From the NCBI GenBank assembly GCA_016717005.1, contig JADJUF010000007.1:254001-318000 (forward strand): 64,000 nt of DNA, read 5' to 3'. The translations under genes and the position numbers were made by a program. The stretch is from Myxococcales bacterium. Lineage in GTDB: Bacteria; Myxococcota_A; Polyangia; Haliangiales; Haliangiaceae. Positions 52,451 to 63,268 of the stretch are shown here, piece after piece (the first letter of the stretch is position 1; each line of letters opens with the position of its first letter). A model generated the notes under the pieces. It was not told the DNA's origin, did no database searches, and worked only from the letters and a program-made list of their open reading frames with translations.

Positions 52451-54708
52451 GACGCGTACGTCCTCTCTGCGCGGCCGGCGGCGACCAGCACCTGCCCCAG
52501 CGCCAGCCCGCCATCACCGGGCGGCACCGCGCGCGGCAGGTAGACCTCGAGCTCGCCCAGCTCGCGCACGACGCCCTCGGCCAGCGCCCGGTTCTGGAAG
52601 CAGCCGCCGCCCAGCACCACCGGGTGCGCGCCGACCATGGCGGTGGCGGCGCGGACGAGCGCCGCGGCGCCGAGCACGAGCGCGCGATGGAACCGCGCCG
52701 AGATGATCGAGCTCGGCTGGCCCGCGCGCAGATCGTCGACCACCGCGCGCACCAGCGGCCGGTGGTCGAGCTGCCACACCGGCCCGGCGCGATCGATCGG
52801 CAGCGGGTAGCCGCCGTGGTCCTCGAGCGTGGCCGCGTGGTTCCAGGCCTGCGCGACCTGGCCCTCGTGGCGCGCGACCGCGCGGCCGAGCACCAGCGCG
52901 CCGACGCCGTCGAACAGCCGCCCGACGCCGTGGACCCGCGGCGCGTTGAGGTCGCCGGCGACCAGCTGCCGCAGCACGCGCACGTCGGCGGCCGGGATCT
53001 CGGCGAACAGCGCCAGCGCGTCGAGCGGCGGCGCGCCGGCGAAGGCGTCGTCGAGCAGGGTCAGCGCGATCCGCCACACCTGGCGCACCGCCGCGTCGCC
53101 GCCGGCCAGGGCGATCGGCCGCAGCGTCGCGAGCCGCGTGCACTGGGCCGCGTCGCCGAACAGGAGCTCGCCGCCCCAGGCCGTGCCGTCGGTGCCCAGG
53201 CCGGCGCCGTCCCAGGCCAGGCCCAGGACCGGCCCGCGCAGGCCGCGCTCGGCCATGACCGCGGCGACGTGGGCGTGGTGGTGCTGGACCGCGACGTGGG
53301 TGACGCCGGTGCGCGCCAGCGCCAGCCGGGTCGACAGGTAGTCGGGGTGGAGGTCGTGCGCGACCAGCTCGGGCCGGACCCGGACCAGGCGCTCCATGCG
53401 CTCGATCGCCTCGGCCAGGAACTCGAACGCGCGCGGGTTGTCGAGATCGCCGACGTGCGGGCCCAGGTACGCGACGTCGCCGTGGGCCAGGCAGAACGTG
53501 TTCTTCAGCTGGGCGCCGACCGCCAGCGTCGGCCGCGCGATCGGCCGCGCCAGCACGATCGGCCGGGGCACGTGCCCGCGCGAGCGCCGCAGGATCATCG
53601 GCGCGCCCGCCACCACCTGCGCGACCGAGTCGTCGCAGCGCGTGGCGATCGGGCGGTCGTGCAGCAAGAGCGCGTCGGCCAGCGGCGCCAGCCGGGCGCG
53701 GGCGTCGTCGTCGAGCTGCGCGATCGGCTCGTCGGTGACGTTGCCCGAGGTCATCACCAGCGGCCGCCCGACCGCGGCCAGGAGCAGGTGGTGCAGCGGC
53801 GTGTACGGCAAGAGCAGCCCGATCTGCGGGGTGTCGGGCGCGACGCCGTCGGCGAGGCCGGCGCCGCTCCGGCGCGTCACCAGCGTGATCGGGCGCTCGG
53901 GCCCGGCCAGGACCGCGACCTCCTCGGGCGCGAGCCACGCCAGGCGGTGGGCCGCGGCCACGTCGGCGACCATCACCGCGAACGGCTTGGCGTCGCGGCG
54001 CTTGCGCGCGCGCAGGGTCGCGACCGCGGTCGCCGAGGTGGCGTCGCAGGCGAGGTGGTAGCCGCCCAGGCCCTTGACCGCGACGATCGCGCCGCCGCGC
54101 AAGAGCGCCGCCGCGTCGGCCAGCGCGTCGCCCGGTCCGGGCGGCTCGAGCGCGAGCCGCGGCCCGCACCGCGGGCACGCGATCGGCTGGGCGTGGAACC
54201 GGCGATCGTCGGGGTCGTCGTACTCGCGCGCGCACGCCGGGCACAGCGGGAACCCGGCCATCGTCGTCGCCGGCCGGTCGTAGGGCAGATCGAGCGCGAT
54301 CGTGAACCGCGGCCCGCAGTACGTGCAGCTCGTGAACGGGTACTGGTAGTGGCGGTCGGCCGGGTCGGCCAGCTCGCCCAGGCACGCCGGGCAGGTCGAC
54401 AGGTCCGGCGGGATCGACAGCGCCACCGCGCCCGCGACCGTGCTGGTGTCGATCGCGAAGCCGGTCGGCGCCGCGGCGTCGAGCGGCTGCCACGCCAGCT
54501 CGCGCACGCGGCCCGGCGCCTCGGCGCCGAGCTGCGCGACGAACGCGTCGAGCACCGCCGCCGCGGCGAACGCCTCGATCACCACGCCGCTGGCGTCGTT
54601 GCGGACCCGGCCGTCGACGCCGAGGGTCCGGGCCAGGCGGTACACCCACGGCCGGAAGCCCACGCCCTGGACCGTGCCGGTGACCGCGATGCGCCGGCCG
54701 ATCGTCAT
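52441..54708 (-). CDS. hypF: Carbamoyltransferase HypF
   Basis: A 755-residue enzyme that turns carbamoyl phosphate into the carbamoyl group handed to HypE. Domains in order: an acylphosphatase-like domain (VQGVGFRPWVYRLA, about 1-90), two CxxC zinc knuckles (CPACLGEL/CTYCGPRF; CPACAREY/CPRCGPRL), a YrdC-like domain (KGLGGYHLACDA, RKRRDAKPFAVMV, MTSGNVTDEPI) and a Kae1-like domain (VQHHHAHVAAVMAE, LGLAWDGAGLG, GGCFQNRAL). Length is normal. Its start overlaps the protease stop by 4 nt. Confidence 0.97.
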   Translation of the reverse strand: MTIGRRIAVTGTVQGVGFRPWVYRLARTLGVDGRVRNDASGVVIEAFAAAAVLDAFVAQLGAEAPGRVRELAWQPLDAAAPTGFAIDTSTVAGAVALSIPPDLSTCPACLGELADPADRHYQYPFTSCTYCGPRFTIALDLPYDRPATTMAGFPLCPACAREYDDPDDRRFHAQPIACPRCGPRLALEPPGPGDALADAAALLRGGAIVAVKGLGGYHLACDATSATAVATLRARKRRDAKPFAVMVADVAAAHRLAWLAPEEVAVLAGPERPITLVTRRSGAGLADGVAPDTPQIGLLLPYTPLHHLLLAAVGRPLVMTSGNVTDEPIAQLDDDARARLAPLADALLLHDRPIATRCDDSVAQVVAGAPMILRRSRGHVPRPIVLARPIARPTLAVGAQLKNTFCLAHGDVAYLGPHVGDLDNPRAFEFLAEAIERMERLVRVRPELVAHDLHPDYLSTRLALARTGVTHVAVQHHHAHVAAVMAERGLRGPVLGLAWDGAGLGTDGTAWGGELLFGDAAQCTRLATLRPIALAGGDAAVRQVWRIALTLLDDAFAGAPPLDALALFAEIPAADVRVLRQLVAGDLNAPRVHGVGRLFDGVGALVLGRAVARHEGQVAQAWNHAATLEDHGGYPLPIDRAGPVWQLDHRPLVRAVVDDLRAGQPSSIISARFHRALVLGAAALVRAATAMVGAHPVVLGGGCFQNRALAEGVVRELGELEVYLPRAVPPGDGGLALGQVLVAAGRAERTYASCV

Positions 54709-55162
54709 GACGCGGCCACCACCTCGGCCACGACCCGGGCCGCCAGCGCCGGCAGCACCGCCTCGATCTCGGGCGACAGCTCGAGCCCGAGCGCGATCCG
54801 CGCCGGGGTCGCGCCGTGCACGACCACCCGGGCCGGCGACCGGCCCAGGAGCTGCAGGTTGGCGAGCAGATCGTTGATGCCGTGCTGGTGCGGCGACAGC
54901 TTGTTCGAGAACGCCGCGGGGATGCGCTCACCCTCGAGCCGGACCAGCGTCCCGGGCGCGCCGGCGCCGGCGATCGCGTCGACGATCACCAGCAGATCCA
55001 GATCCTCGAGGTCCTCGAGCAGCTCGTGGGTCGAGGTGCCGCCGTCGATCGTCACCACCCCGGCCGGCAGCGCGCCGGCGGCCGCGAGCCGCTCGACGCA
55101 CCGCACCCCCAGGCCCTCGTCGCCCATGATCAGGTTGCCGACGCCGAGGACCACGACCCGCA

Positions 55163-55163
<1 letters not shown>
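54705..55163 (-). CDS. Hydrogenase maturation endopeptidase (HybD/HyaD family)
   Basis: A 152-residue protease that clips the C-terminal extension of the large subunit after nickel insertion. Nickel-sensing Glu and Asp appear in GVGNLIMGDEGLGV and LLVIVDAI; the His site is in SPHQHGINDLLA. The GTG start overlaps the large-subunit stop by one base (TAGTG), linking the two. Confidence 0.93.
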
Positions 55164-56866
<1,703 letters not shown>

Positions 56867-56881
56867 GGTGCCGCTCGTTCC

Positions 56882-58060
56882 TCACGCGGGGCCGGCGGCC
56901 GCCCGCGCCCCGCCCAGCTTGGGCAGGACCGGCAGCACCCGGATCGCGATGATGAAGGCCAGGATCTCGAAGGCGATCAGGCCGATCGTGACGACCAGCT
57001 CGCCCAGCGACGGGAAGTAGTGCCAGCCGGCGCCGGTGTCGTAGGCGACCAGGTAGGCGTCGAGGCGGTACAGGATGCCGGCCACGGCCATCGCCATGGC
57101 GGCGACGAACACCCGCGCCGGCCGATGGCTGGCCGGCCCCCACAGGAGCACCACCGGCGCCGCGAACAGCGCGGTCTCGATCCAGAACAGCAGCACCAGC
57201 GGCCGCGCCACCACCAGCCCGCCCAGCTGTCCGCGCACCGCCAGGTCGATGAACCGGGCCACGACGAACGCCGCGGCCACCACCTGCCCGACCTTCATCA
57301 GCTTGGTCAAGAGCTCGCGCTCGACCGGCCGCCGCAGCGCCAGCGACGTGACGCTGCTCTCGATCACCACCGCCGCCAGGCCCATGCCCATGGTCGAGGA
57401 CAGGAACAGCACCGGCAGGAGCTGGGTCTGGTACAGCGGATCGATCTGCGGGCCGAACACCAGCAGCATCGAGCCCAGCGACGCCTGGTGGATCGTCGGC
57501 AGGACCACGCCGATCGCGACCACGACGAACAGCAGCCGGTCGATCTTCTGGCGCGTCCGCTTCCAGCCCAGCTTCTCGAGCACGACCGGCATCAGCTCGA
57601 GGAACAGCACCAGCGTGTACGCGGTCATGCACAGCGACACGCCCAGCAGCACCGAGTTCCACTGGGCGTAGCGCGGCAGGAACACGTGCCAGAAGTCCCA
57701 GTAGCGCCCGAGGTCGATCACGACCGACGCGCCGGCCAGCAGGTAGCCGAACAGCGCGGTCAGGAGCGCCGGCCGCACCATCGGGTGGTACTGGCCGCGG
57801 TTGAGGATGTAGACGACGAACGCGACGGTGAAGCCGCTGGCGCCGAGCGCCGAGCCGATCACGTCGTCGTAGGCGATCCACAGCCCCCACGGGTAGCCGT
57901 CGGACAGGTTCGTGACCGCGCCCAGGCCGCGCAGGAACCGCACCGCGATGACCGCGCCGGCGACGCCGACCAGGAGCGCCAGCACGCCGATGAACGGCGA
58001 CCAGATCCGCCCGCCGATCGGCGCGGCCTCGTCGGGCCGGGGCTCGGCCGCGGCGCTCAC
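56882..58060 (-). CDS. hybB: NrfD/HybB-type integral membrane subunit of hydrogenase
   Basis: A 392-residue membrane protein with about ten hydrophobic helices and a GTG start overlapping the hybA stop by 4 nt. PWGLWIAYDDVIGSALGASG near residue 57 and GSMLLVFGPQIDPLY, ESSVTSLALRRPVERELL are typical of HybB. It lacks heme ligands of the classical cytochrome b type and is thought to pass electrons from HybA to menaquinone or ubiquinone, possibly with proton translocation. Confidence 0.92.
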   Translation of the reverse strand: MSAAAEPRPDEAAPIGGRIWSPFIGVLALLVGVAGAVIAVRFLRGLGAVTNLSDGYPWGLWIAYDDVIGSALGASGFTVAFVVYILNRGQYHPMVRPALLTALFGYLLAGASVVIDLGRYWDFWHVFLPRYAQWNSVLLGVSLCMTAYTLVLFLELMPVVLEKLGWKRTRQKIDRLLFVVVAIGVVLPTIHQASLGSMLLVFGPQIDPLYQTQLLPVLFLSSTMGMGLAAVVIESSVTSLALRRPVERELLTKLMKVGQVVAAAFVVARFIDLAVRGQLGGLVVARPLVLLFWIETALFAAPVVLLWGPASHRPARVFVAAMAMAVAGILYRLDAYLVAYDTGAGWHYFPSLGELVVTIGLIAFEILAFIIAIRVLPVLPKLGGARAAAGPA

Positions 58061-59052
58061 GACCCACCTCCGGTCGGCGGCGGCGCCGCGTCACGCTTGG
58101 GCCGCATGTTGCGCCAGGCCAGGAGCGCCAGCGCGCCCAGGAACCCGAGCGGCGCGATCAGGTTGTTGTAGATCGCGTGCTGCAGCGACTCGGAGATCCG
58201 GGCCGGCGCCACCGACGGCAGCTTCGGCTTGTTGAGCAGCTCGAACGGCACGCCCGACAGGTGCATCACCTGGGTGCCGCCGATCTCGTGCTCGCCGTAG
58301 GTGCGCGCGACGTAGCGGCCGGCGGCGCCGCGGTACGTGTCCGTGCCGCCGATCTTGCCGCGCGGGTACGTGGTCTCGGCCCCCGGGGTCAGCGCGCGCC
58401 GCCGGGCGATCTCGGCCTTGAGGTCGATGACCGGGCCGAACAGCGTCGCGCCGGTCGGGCACACCTCGGCGCACGCGGCGTACTTGCCGTCGACCGCGCG
58501 GTGGTAGCAGAGCTGGCACTTGGAGATGTGCGGGTCCGGCGTGTCGAACGTGAACCGCGGCACGTTGAACGGGCACGCCGCCACGCAGTAGCGGCAGCCG
58601 ATGCACGCGTCGACGTTGTACTTGACGACGCCGGTGACCTGGTCCTTGGTCATCGCCGAGACCGGGCACGCCGAGACGCACGACGGATCGACGCAGTGCA
58701 TGCACGAGACCTTGGTGAACGCGAAGCCGTCCTTCACCTCGTCCTTCTTGGTGCCGGCGCCCTCGCGATAACACTTGATCACGTTGAGCGTCTCGCCCGA
58801 GATGTCGAGCGGGGCGTCCCAGTAGTTGCCGATCGTCAGGGCGGTGTGCTCGGCCGGCAGGTCGTTGGCCTCCTTGCACGCCGCCATGCACGCGCGGCAG
58901 CCGATGCACAGCGTGCCGTCGAACAGGAGCCCGAGCGCGCCGTCGGGCAGGTGCCGGGCACCGCGCGCCTGGGCCTCCCGGCACAGCGGCGTCGCGGCGA
59001 CCGCGCCGGCGCCGCCAGCCAGACCTCGGAGCATGGTTCTGCGGGTCAGCAT
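58057..59052 (-). CDS. hybA: HybA-type iron-sulfur electron-transfer subunit
   Basis: A 331-residue ferredoxin-like protein. MLTRRTMLRGLAGGAG is a Tat signal (RRxxL). Four [4Fe-4S] clusters are indicated by CIGCRACMAACKEAN, CMHCVDPSCVSACPV, CIGCRYCVAACPFNVPR, and CQLCYH with CAEVCPTGA. A C-terminal membrane anchor (IAPLGFLGALALLAW) is present. It should carry electrons from the small subunit to HybB. It begins 11 bp after the small-subunit stop. Confidence 0.94.
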   Translation of the reverse strand: MLTRRTMLRGLAGGAGAVAATPLCREAQARGARHLPDGALGLLFDGTLCIGCRACMAACKEANDLPAEHTALTIGNYWDAPLDISGETLNVIKCYREGAGTKKDEVKDGFAFTKVSCMHCVDPSCVSACPVSAMTKDQVTGVVKYNVDACIGCRYCVAACPFNVPRFTFDTPDPHISKCQLCYHRAVDGKYAACAEVCPTGATLFGPVIDLKAEIARRRALTPGAETTYPRGKIGGTDTYRGAAGRYVARTYGEHEIGGTQVMHLSGVPFELLNKPKLPSVAPARISESLQHAIYNNLIAPLGFLGALALLAWRNMRPKRDAAPPPTGGGS

Positions 59053-59063
59053 GGGGGCCTCCG

Positions 59064-60221
59064 CTACCGCGTGCCTTCGTCGCCGGCGGCCGCGGGCGGC
59101 TCGTCGGGACGGTTGCCGAGGTTCTTGGCGATGCGCGCGCCGACGCCGACCGCCAGCCCGCCCACGGCCGCGACCGTCGCCACGGTCGCCAGGGTCGAGC
59201 CCTGGCCCTGCTGCTCGGCCGGCCGCGCGAACTGGGTCGGCGGCGTCACGGTCAGCAGGTTGGCCAGCGCGTGGATCGGCTTGGTGAAGCCGACGCCCTG
59301 CTCGGTGCAGCCGATGCACGGGTGCCCGCACCCGACCGGCCACGTGCCGGTGCCGGCGTCGCCGAACAAGATCGACGGGCAGTTGGCGTAGGTCTCCGGC
59401 CCCTTGCAGCCCAGCTTGTACAGGCACCAGCCCTGCCGATGCCCCTCGTCGCCGAACTCGATCGCGAACCGGCCAGCGTCGAAGTGCGCGCGCCGCTCGC
59501 AGTTCTCGTGGATGAGCCGACCGTACGCGAACTTCGGGCGGCCCTTGGCGTCGAGGTCCGGCAGCGTGCCGAGGACCAGGTAGTGCACGACGGTGGTGAG
59601 GAAGTTGTACGGGTTGGGCGGGCAGCCGGGGATCGTCAGCACCGGCTTGCCGAGGATCTCGGCCACCGAGCTGGCGCCGGTCGGGTTGGGCGCGGTCGAC
59701 GGCATGCCGCCCCACGACGCGCACGAGCCGATCGCGATCACCGCGGCGGCGTCGGCCGCGCACTCCTTGACCAGCTCGATCGCGGTCTGGCCGCCGATCT
59801 TGCAGTAGGCGCCGTTGGCGCCGGTCGGGATCGCGCCCTCGACGACGAGCACGTAGGCGCCCTTGTTGGCCGCCATCGCCGCGCGCCGCGCGTCCTCGGC
59901 CTGGTGGCCGGCCGCGGCCATCAAGGTCTCGTGGTAGTCGAGCGAGATCACGTCGAGGATCAGCTTCTCGAGCGTCGGGTGCTCGGCGCGCAGCAGGCTC
60001 TCGGTGCAGCCGGTGCACTCCTGGAAGTGCAGCCAGATCACCGACGGCCGTCGCGCCGTGGCCAGCGCTTGCGCCACCGCCGGCGCCGCGGCCATCGACA
60101 GGCCCATCGCGGCGGCCAGCCCGCCACAGACCTGGAGGAACTCACGCCGGGGCATCCCGAAGCGCGCTTCTGCGCGATCGAGATCGTCGGCTCGAGGTGC
60201 GAGCGGGAGCGTCCGTTGCAT
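59064..60221 (-). CDS. hybO: [NiFe] hydrogenase small subunit, group 1
   Basis: A 385-residue Fe-S subunit with GGAGG 6 nt before its ATG. The Tat signal is MPRREFLQVCGG, exporting the dimer. The proximal cluster motif reads ECTGCTES, and the later part GSCASWGG. Both positions that hold extra cysteines in O2-tolerant enzymes are glycine, so a standard [4Fe-4S] proximal cluster is expected. The distal and medial sites (HENCERRAHFDAG, WCLYKLGCKGPE, CGHPCIGCTEQG) are present. A C-terminal hydrophobic helix (about 345-365) anchors it. It is the first gene of the twelve-gene run. Confidence 0.95.
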   Translation of the reverse strand: MQRTLPLAPRADDLDRAEARFGMPRREFLQVCGGLAAAMGLSMAAAPAVAQALATARRPSVIWLHFQECTGCTESLLRAEHPTLEKLILDVISLDYHETLMAAAGHQAEDARRAAMAANKGAYVLVVEGAIPTGANGAYCKIGGQTAIELVKECAADAAAVIAIGSCASWGGMPSTAPNPTGASSVAEILGKPVLTIPGCPPNPYNFLTTVVHYLVLGTLPDLDAKGRPKFAYGRLIHENCERRAHFDAGRFAIEFGDEGHRQGWCLYKLGCKGPETYANCPSILFGDAGTGTWPVGCGHPCIGCTEQGVGFTKPIHALANLLTVTPPTQFARPAEQQGQGSTLATVATVAAVGGLAVGVGARIAKNLGNRPDEPPAAAGDEGTR

Positions 60222-60280
60222 GGGTCCCCTCCACGTAGCGCTGTAGATCGTCGGATGTCCTTCCGGACGGTGCAGGAGCG

Positions 60281-60296
60281 TGCATCAAGCGCGCCC
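60281..60296 (-). promoter_or_regulatory. Sigma-54-like -24/-12 element before the hydrogenase run
   Basis: Minus-strand GGGCGCGCTTGATGCA has GG and GC separated by 10 nt and matches 9 of 12 defined bases of TGGCACG-N4-TTGCA. The predicted start near 60270 would give a leader of about 50 nt. Many uptake hydrogenases depend on sigma-54, but the T at position 1 is missing. Confidence 0.35.
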
Positions 60297-60503
60297 ACCG
60301 ATCGACGCCCGTTCGCGCGCCGTTGTGCGCAGACATCGCGCGCGCGCCGACGATCGCGCGATCAGCGCCGCAGACTTTGCGGAGATTCGCGGCGACGCCG
60401 GGCGCGGGGCTCGAGTCCGTGTTCGCCGCGAGCCCGCGCGACCTGTCGCTCCTGCACGCGCTGTTCTACCGAGGTCGCGGGGGCGTGGTGAGCACGCGGC
60501 CGG

Positions 60504-61132
60504 TCAACCCACGAGCCGCAGCGCCTGCAGGGCCACCGCGCCGACCTCGAACACCACCCGCGCAGTCGCGCTCTCGCGCCGATCCGCCGGCCCGCCCCGA
60601 CATAGAGGATCCCGAGGCCGACGCCGGTCACCGCGATGCCCGCGCGCGCGCCGGCGAACGGCATCACCGCCGCCTCGACCACGGCGGCCGCGGCGATCCC
60701 ACACGCGGTCGCGACGCCCGACGCCACCCCGACGCCCGCGAGCGCGGTCGCCACCAGCTCGAGCAACCATCGCCGCAAGGCCAGCTCGGCCGCGACCGCG
60801 ACCGCCACGATCACCAGCGCCAGGGTCGCGGCCCGGGCGATCGACCCGCGCACCACCGGCAGCGTGCTCCACTCGACCCCGCGCCTGAGCGCGTCGCCGA
60901 CCGGCGCCGACGCGAGCAGCGCCAGGCCCAGCGCGGCTGCGCCCACGATGGCGCCGCCCCCGGTCACCGCCGCCCGCGCGTCGCGGTCAGCCGCGCTCGC
61001 CCAGCCGCGGCCGTCGAGCAGCCGCGCCACCGTCGCGATCGCGAACAGCGCGCCGATCCCGAGCGGCCCGCCGACCGCGACCGCGGCGATCACCGCCGCG
61101 CCCGCCAGCCCGCGCTCGATCGTCAGACTCAT
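60504..61132 (-). pseudogene. Polytopic membrane protein with one frameshift
   Basis: About 208 residues beginning MSLTIERGLAGAA at 61132, with six or so hydrophobic helices (IGALFAIATVARLL, GAIVGAAALGLALLA, ATLALVIVAVAVAAEL, GIAVTGVGLGILYVGAG). Near 60575-60595 the frame changes. The original frame runs on into Arg-rich sequence to 60362, while the shifted frame gives ATARVVFEVGAVALQALRLVG and stops at 60504, a natural membrane-protein end. Real decay or a sequencing indel are both possible. No family is recognised. It lies upstream of the hydrogenase run, 280 bp apart. Confidence 0.5.
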
Positions 61133-61249
61133 CGTCGCCCCTGCCGCGCAGCGCCCGCCGACACGACCGCCCTGCGCACGGGACCGCCGGCGGGGTCGCT
61201 CAGCCCGCCCCCACCGCTCCGCGGACACCCGGACACCCGGCTCGCCGAT

Positions 61250-61471
61250 CTACTGCCCGGGGCACGGACCGCAGTCAGCCTGATAGATCTGCCACTCCCC
61301 GTCGACGACGTAGCAGCAGTCGAAGTCGTGCCCGCACGTGCTCTGGCACAGCTGAATGCACTCGTTCTCGTTCGACCGGCCCACGTCGCACTGGATCGGC
61401 TCCGGGCCGGGGTCCGGGTCCGAGCAACCCAGCCACAGCCCGGCGACCACGAGCAATCCCAGGATCCGCAT
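61250..61471 (-). CDS. Small cysteine-rich lipoprotein
   Basis: A 73-residue protein: signal MRILGLLVVAGLWLGC with lipidated Cys16, an Asp/Pro linker, then a compact domain with eight cysteines (CDVGR, CIQLCQSTCGHDFDCCYV, DCGPCPG), presumably disulfide-bonded at the outer surface. It is monocistronic; TACCTT lies 7 nt upstream. No family is known to me. Confidence 0.7.
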   Translation of the reverse strand: MRILGLLVVAGLWLGCSDPDPGPEPIQCDVGRSNENECIQLCQSTCGHDFDCCYVVDGEWQIYQADCGPCPGQ

Positions 61472-61478
61472 GACGTCG

Positions 61479-61484
61479 AAGGTA
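61479..61484 (-). promoter_or_regulatory. Candidate -10 hexamer TACCTT, leaderless-type
   Basis: TACCTT on the minus strand ends 7 nt before the ATG at 61471, with no SD sequence between. Confidence 0.35.
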
Positions 61485-61593
61485 ACGCAGCCCCGAGGCC
61501 GCGCTGCGCGGATCCCGATCGATGCGTGACCCGCGGCACGCGCCCCGGCCCACGACACCGAGCCAACCCCACCGACCGAACCGAACCGAACCC

Positions 61594-62580
61594 TCAGCTC
61601 GTCGGCCGCTTCGCGCGCGCCGTCCGGCCAGCCTTCTTCTTCGTCGCCTTCTTGCCGCTGTTCGGGCCGCTGTAGTCGGTCCAGCGGTAGCTGGCCTCGC
61701 CCGGGGCGCGGAAGTCGACGTGGATGAAGCCCGAGTGCGGGTAGATGCCGATGCCCATGCCGCCGCGGTCGAGCGCCTGCGCGAACGTGTACTGCTCGCG
61801 GACCGAGGCGCCCTTGACCTTGATGTCCATCGCCGAGGCGTGGAAGTGCCGGCTCGAGTCGCGGTCGACGAACCGGAAGCCCGAGACCACCTCGATCTGC
61901 TTGCCGCCGAAGTGATCCTGGATGCGCGACAGCTGGTCGTACAGGCGCGGGTCCATCGCCCGCACCTCCTTGGACCGCTTGCACCGGAAGATGTTGTCGA
62001 GCGCCGCGAGCGCCGCCTCGTCGTACTCGCCGTCGGGCTTGTAGAGCTGGACCCGGATCTCCTCCTGGAGGTTCTCCGAGCGCAGCCACAGGTCGCCCGA
62101 GGGCTGGGTCAGCTCGGCGACCTCGAGGCGGCCGGCGCCGTGGCCCTGGAACTCCTGCACGAACGAGCACTTCTTGCGGACGCGGGCCTTGCGGCCCTTG
62201 CCGACGGTGACGTCCTTGCACAGCTTGATCTTGCCGCTGGTGCGGTTGCCGCGCACCGCCGACTGCGGCGAGCCGGTCCGGGCCGCGGCGACCTTCTTGC
62301 CGCCCCTGGCCTGCTTGCCCTTCGCGACCTTGCCGCCCTTGGCGTTCTTGGCGCCCTTGCGGTTCTTCGCGGCGGTCTTGGTCGCCTTGCCACCCTTGGT
62401 CGACTTGGCGCCCTTGGTCGCCGGCTTCGCGGCGGCCTTGCCGCCCTTGGCCGCCCCGCTGCCCTTGGCGTGAGCCGTCGCGACCTCACCGACCGACCCG
62501 ACGCCCGCTGGACCGACGACACCCGACGCGACGAGCCCGAGCGCGAGGGCACCGAGCAAGAGAACGCGACGTAGGTTCAC
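61594..62580 (-). CDS. DUF882 / peptidase M15-type secreted protein
   Basis: A 328-residue protein. The GTG at 62580 is chosen because GAGG lies 5 nt upstream and a signal peptide follows (LLLGALALGLVASG, cleavage near AHA). Residues 38-105 are a Lys/Gly/Ala-rich, histone-like linker. The C-terminal half is the YcbK/DUF882 fold of zinc D,D- or L,D-carboxypeptidase relatives: EVVSGFRFVDRD, RHFHASAMDIKVKG and GIGIYPHSGFIHVDFRAPG, supplying the His-Asp-His metal ligands. It probably acts on peptidoglycan. A second basic tail closes the protein. The lysine-rich stretches could bind teichoic-like or nucleic polyanions. Confidence 0.85.
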   Translation of the reverse strand: MNLRRVLLLGALALGLVASGVVGPAGVGSVGEVATAHAKGSGAAKGGKAAAKPATKGAKSTKGGKATKTAAKNRKGAKNAKGGKVAKGKQARGGKKVAAARTGSPQSAVRGNRTSGKIKLCKDVTVGKGRKARVRKKCSFVQEFQGHGAGRLEVAELTQPSGDLWLRSENLQEEIRVQLYKPDGEYDEAALAALDNIFRCKRSKEVRAMDPRLYDQLSRIQDHFGGKQIEVVSGFRFVDRDSSRHFHASAMDIKVKGASVREQYTFAQALDRGGMGIGIYPHSGFIHVDFRAPGEASYRWTDYSGPNSGKKATKKKAGRTARAKRPTS

Positions 62581-62730
62581 ATGGACCTCATGCTGCTGGG
62601 AGTTGGCAGGCTCACGGCCAGGGCGCGCGGAACCGGGGGCCAGGCTAGGCGACGCCCGGCCTGGGATCAAGAAAGATGGCCGTGATCATGTGTTCAGCCC
62701 GGATCCCCGGCGGTCGCTCCCGGCGGGCCG

Positions 62731-63210
62731 TCACCCGGCGCTCGGCGGCAGCGGCGGCGCGGGCGCGAGCGTCACACCCGGCAGCGGGATGTGCGCCAGC
62801 TCCAGGCCGATCTGCTTGGCCACCTCGAAGCTGCGGGTGTCCCGGTAGAACTCGCCGTAGCAGATGCGGACCATCCCGGCGTTGGCCACCTGCTTGAAGC
62901 AGTTCCAGCACGGCGACGCCGTCACGTAGAGCGTGGCGCCGGCGATCACCACGCCGTTCTTGGCGGCCTGGAGGATCGCGTTGGTCTCGGCGTGGATGGT
63001 CGCGACGCAGTGGCCGTCCTCCATCATGTGGCCGACGTCCGAGCAGTGCGGCATGCCCCGGATCGAGCCGTTGTAGCCGGTCGACAGGATCGTGCGACTG
63101 CCGACGATGACCGCGCCGACGTACTTGCGGGGGCAGGTCGATCGGGTCGCCACCACCTGGGCGATGCTCATGAAGTACTCGTCCCACGACGCGCGCTGGG
63201 GTTGCGACAT
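62731..63210 (-). CDS. dCMP deaminase (ComEB-like cytidine/deoxycytidylate deaminase)
   Basis: A 159-residue zinc deaminase. The zinc and proton-shuttle motif is IHAETNAILQAA, with the second zinc pair in SPCWNCFKQ. The nucleotide-binding strand YVGAVIVGSRTILSTGYNGS is typical. It converts dCMP to dUMP for dTMP synthesis. The C-terminus is Pro-rich. TAGGTT lies 6 nt before the ATG, and it is divergent from ileS across 58 bp. Confidence 0.93.
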   Translation of the reverse strand: MSQPQRASWDEYFMSIAQVVATRSTCPRKYVGAVIVGSRTILSTGYNGSIRGMPHCSDVGHMMEDGHCVATIHAETNAILQAAKNGVVIAGATLYVTASPCWNCFKQVANAGMVRICYGEFYRDTRSFEVAKQIGLELAHIPLPGVTLAPAPPLPPSAG

Positions 63211-63216
63211 GCGCGA

Positions 63217-63222
63217 AACCTA
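63217..63222 (-). promoter_or_regulatory. Candidate -10 hexamer TAGGTT, leaderless-type
   Basis: TAGGTT on the minus strand ends 6 nt before the deaminase ATG, back to back with the ileS hexamer. Confidence 0.4.
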
Positions 63223-63254
63223 CCCTGCCCCTCCGACGGCGCCGCGGCGCGTGG

Positions 63255-63260
63255 TAGCGT
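63255..63260 (+). promoter_or_regulatory. Candidate extended -10 TGGTAGCGT before ileS
   Basis: TAGCGT ends 8 nt before the ileS ATG and is preceded by TGG, an extended -10 feature. No SD sequence follows. Confidence 0.4.
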
Positions 63261-63268
63261 CCGCCGCC

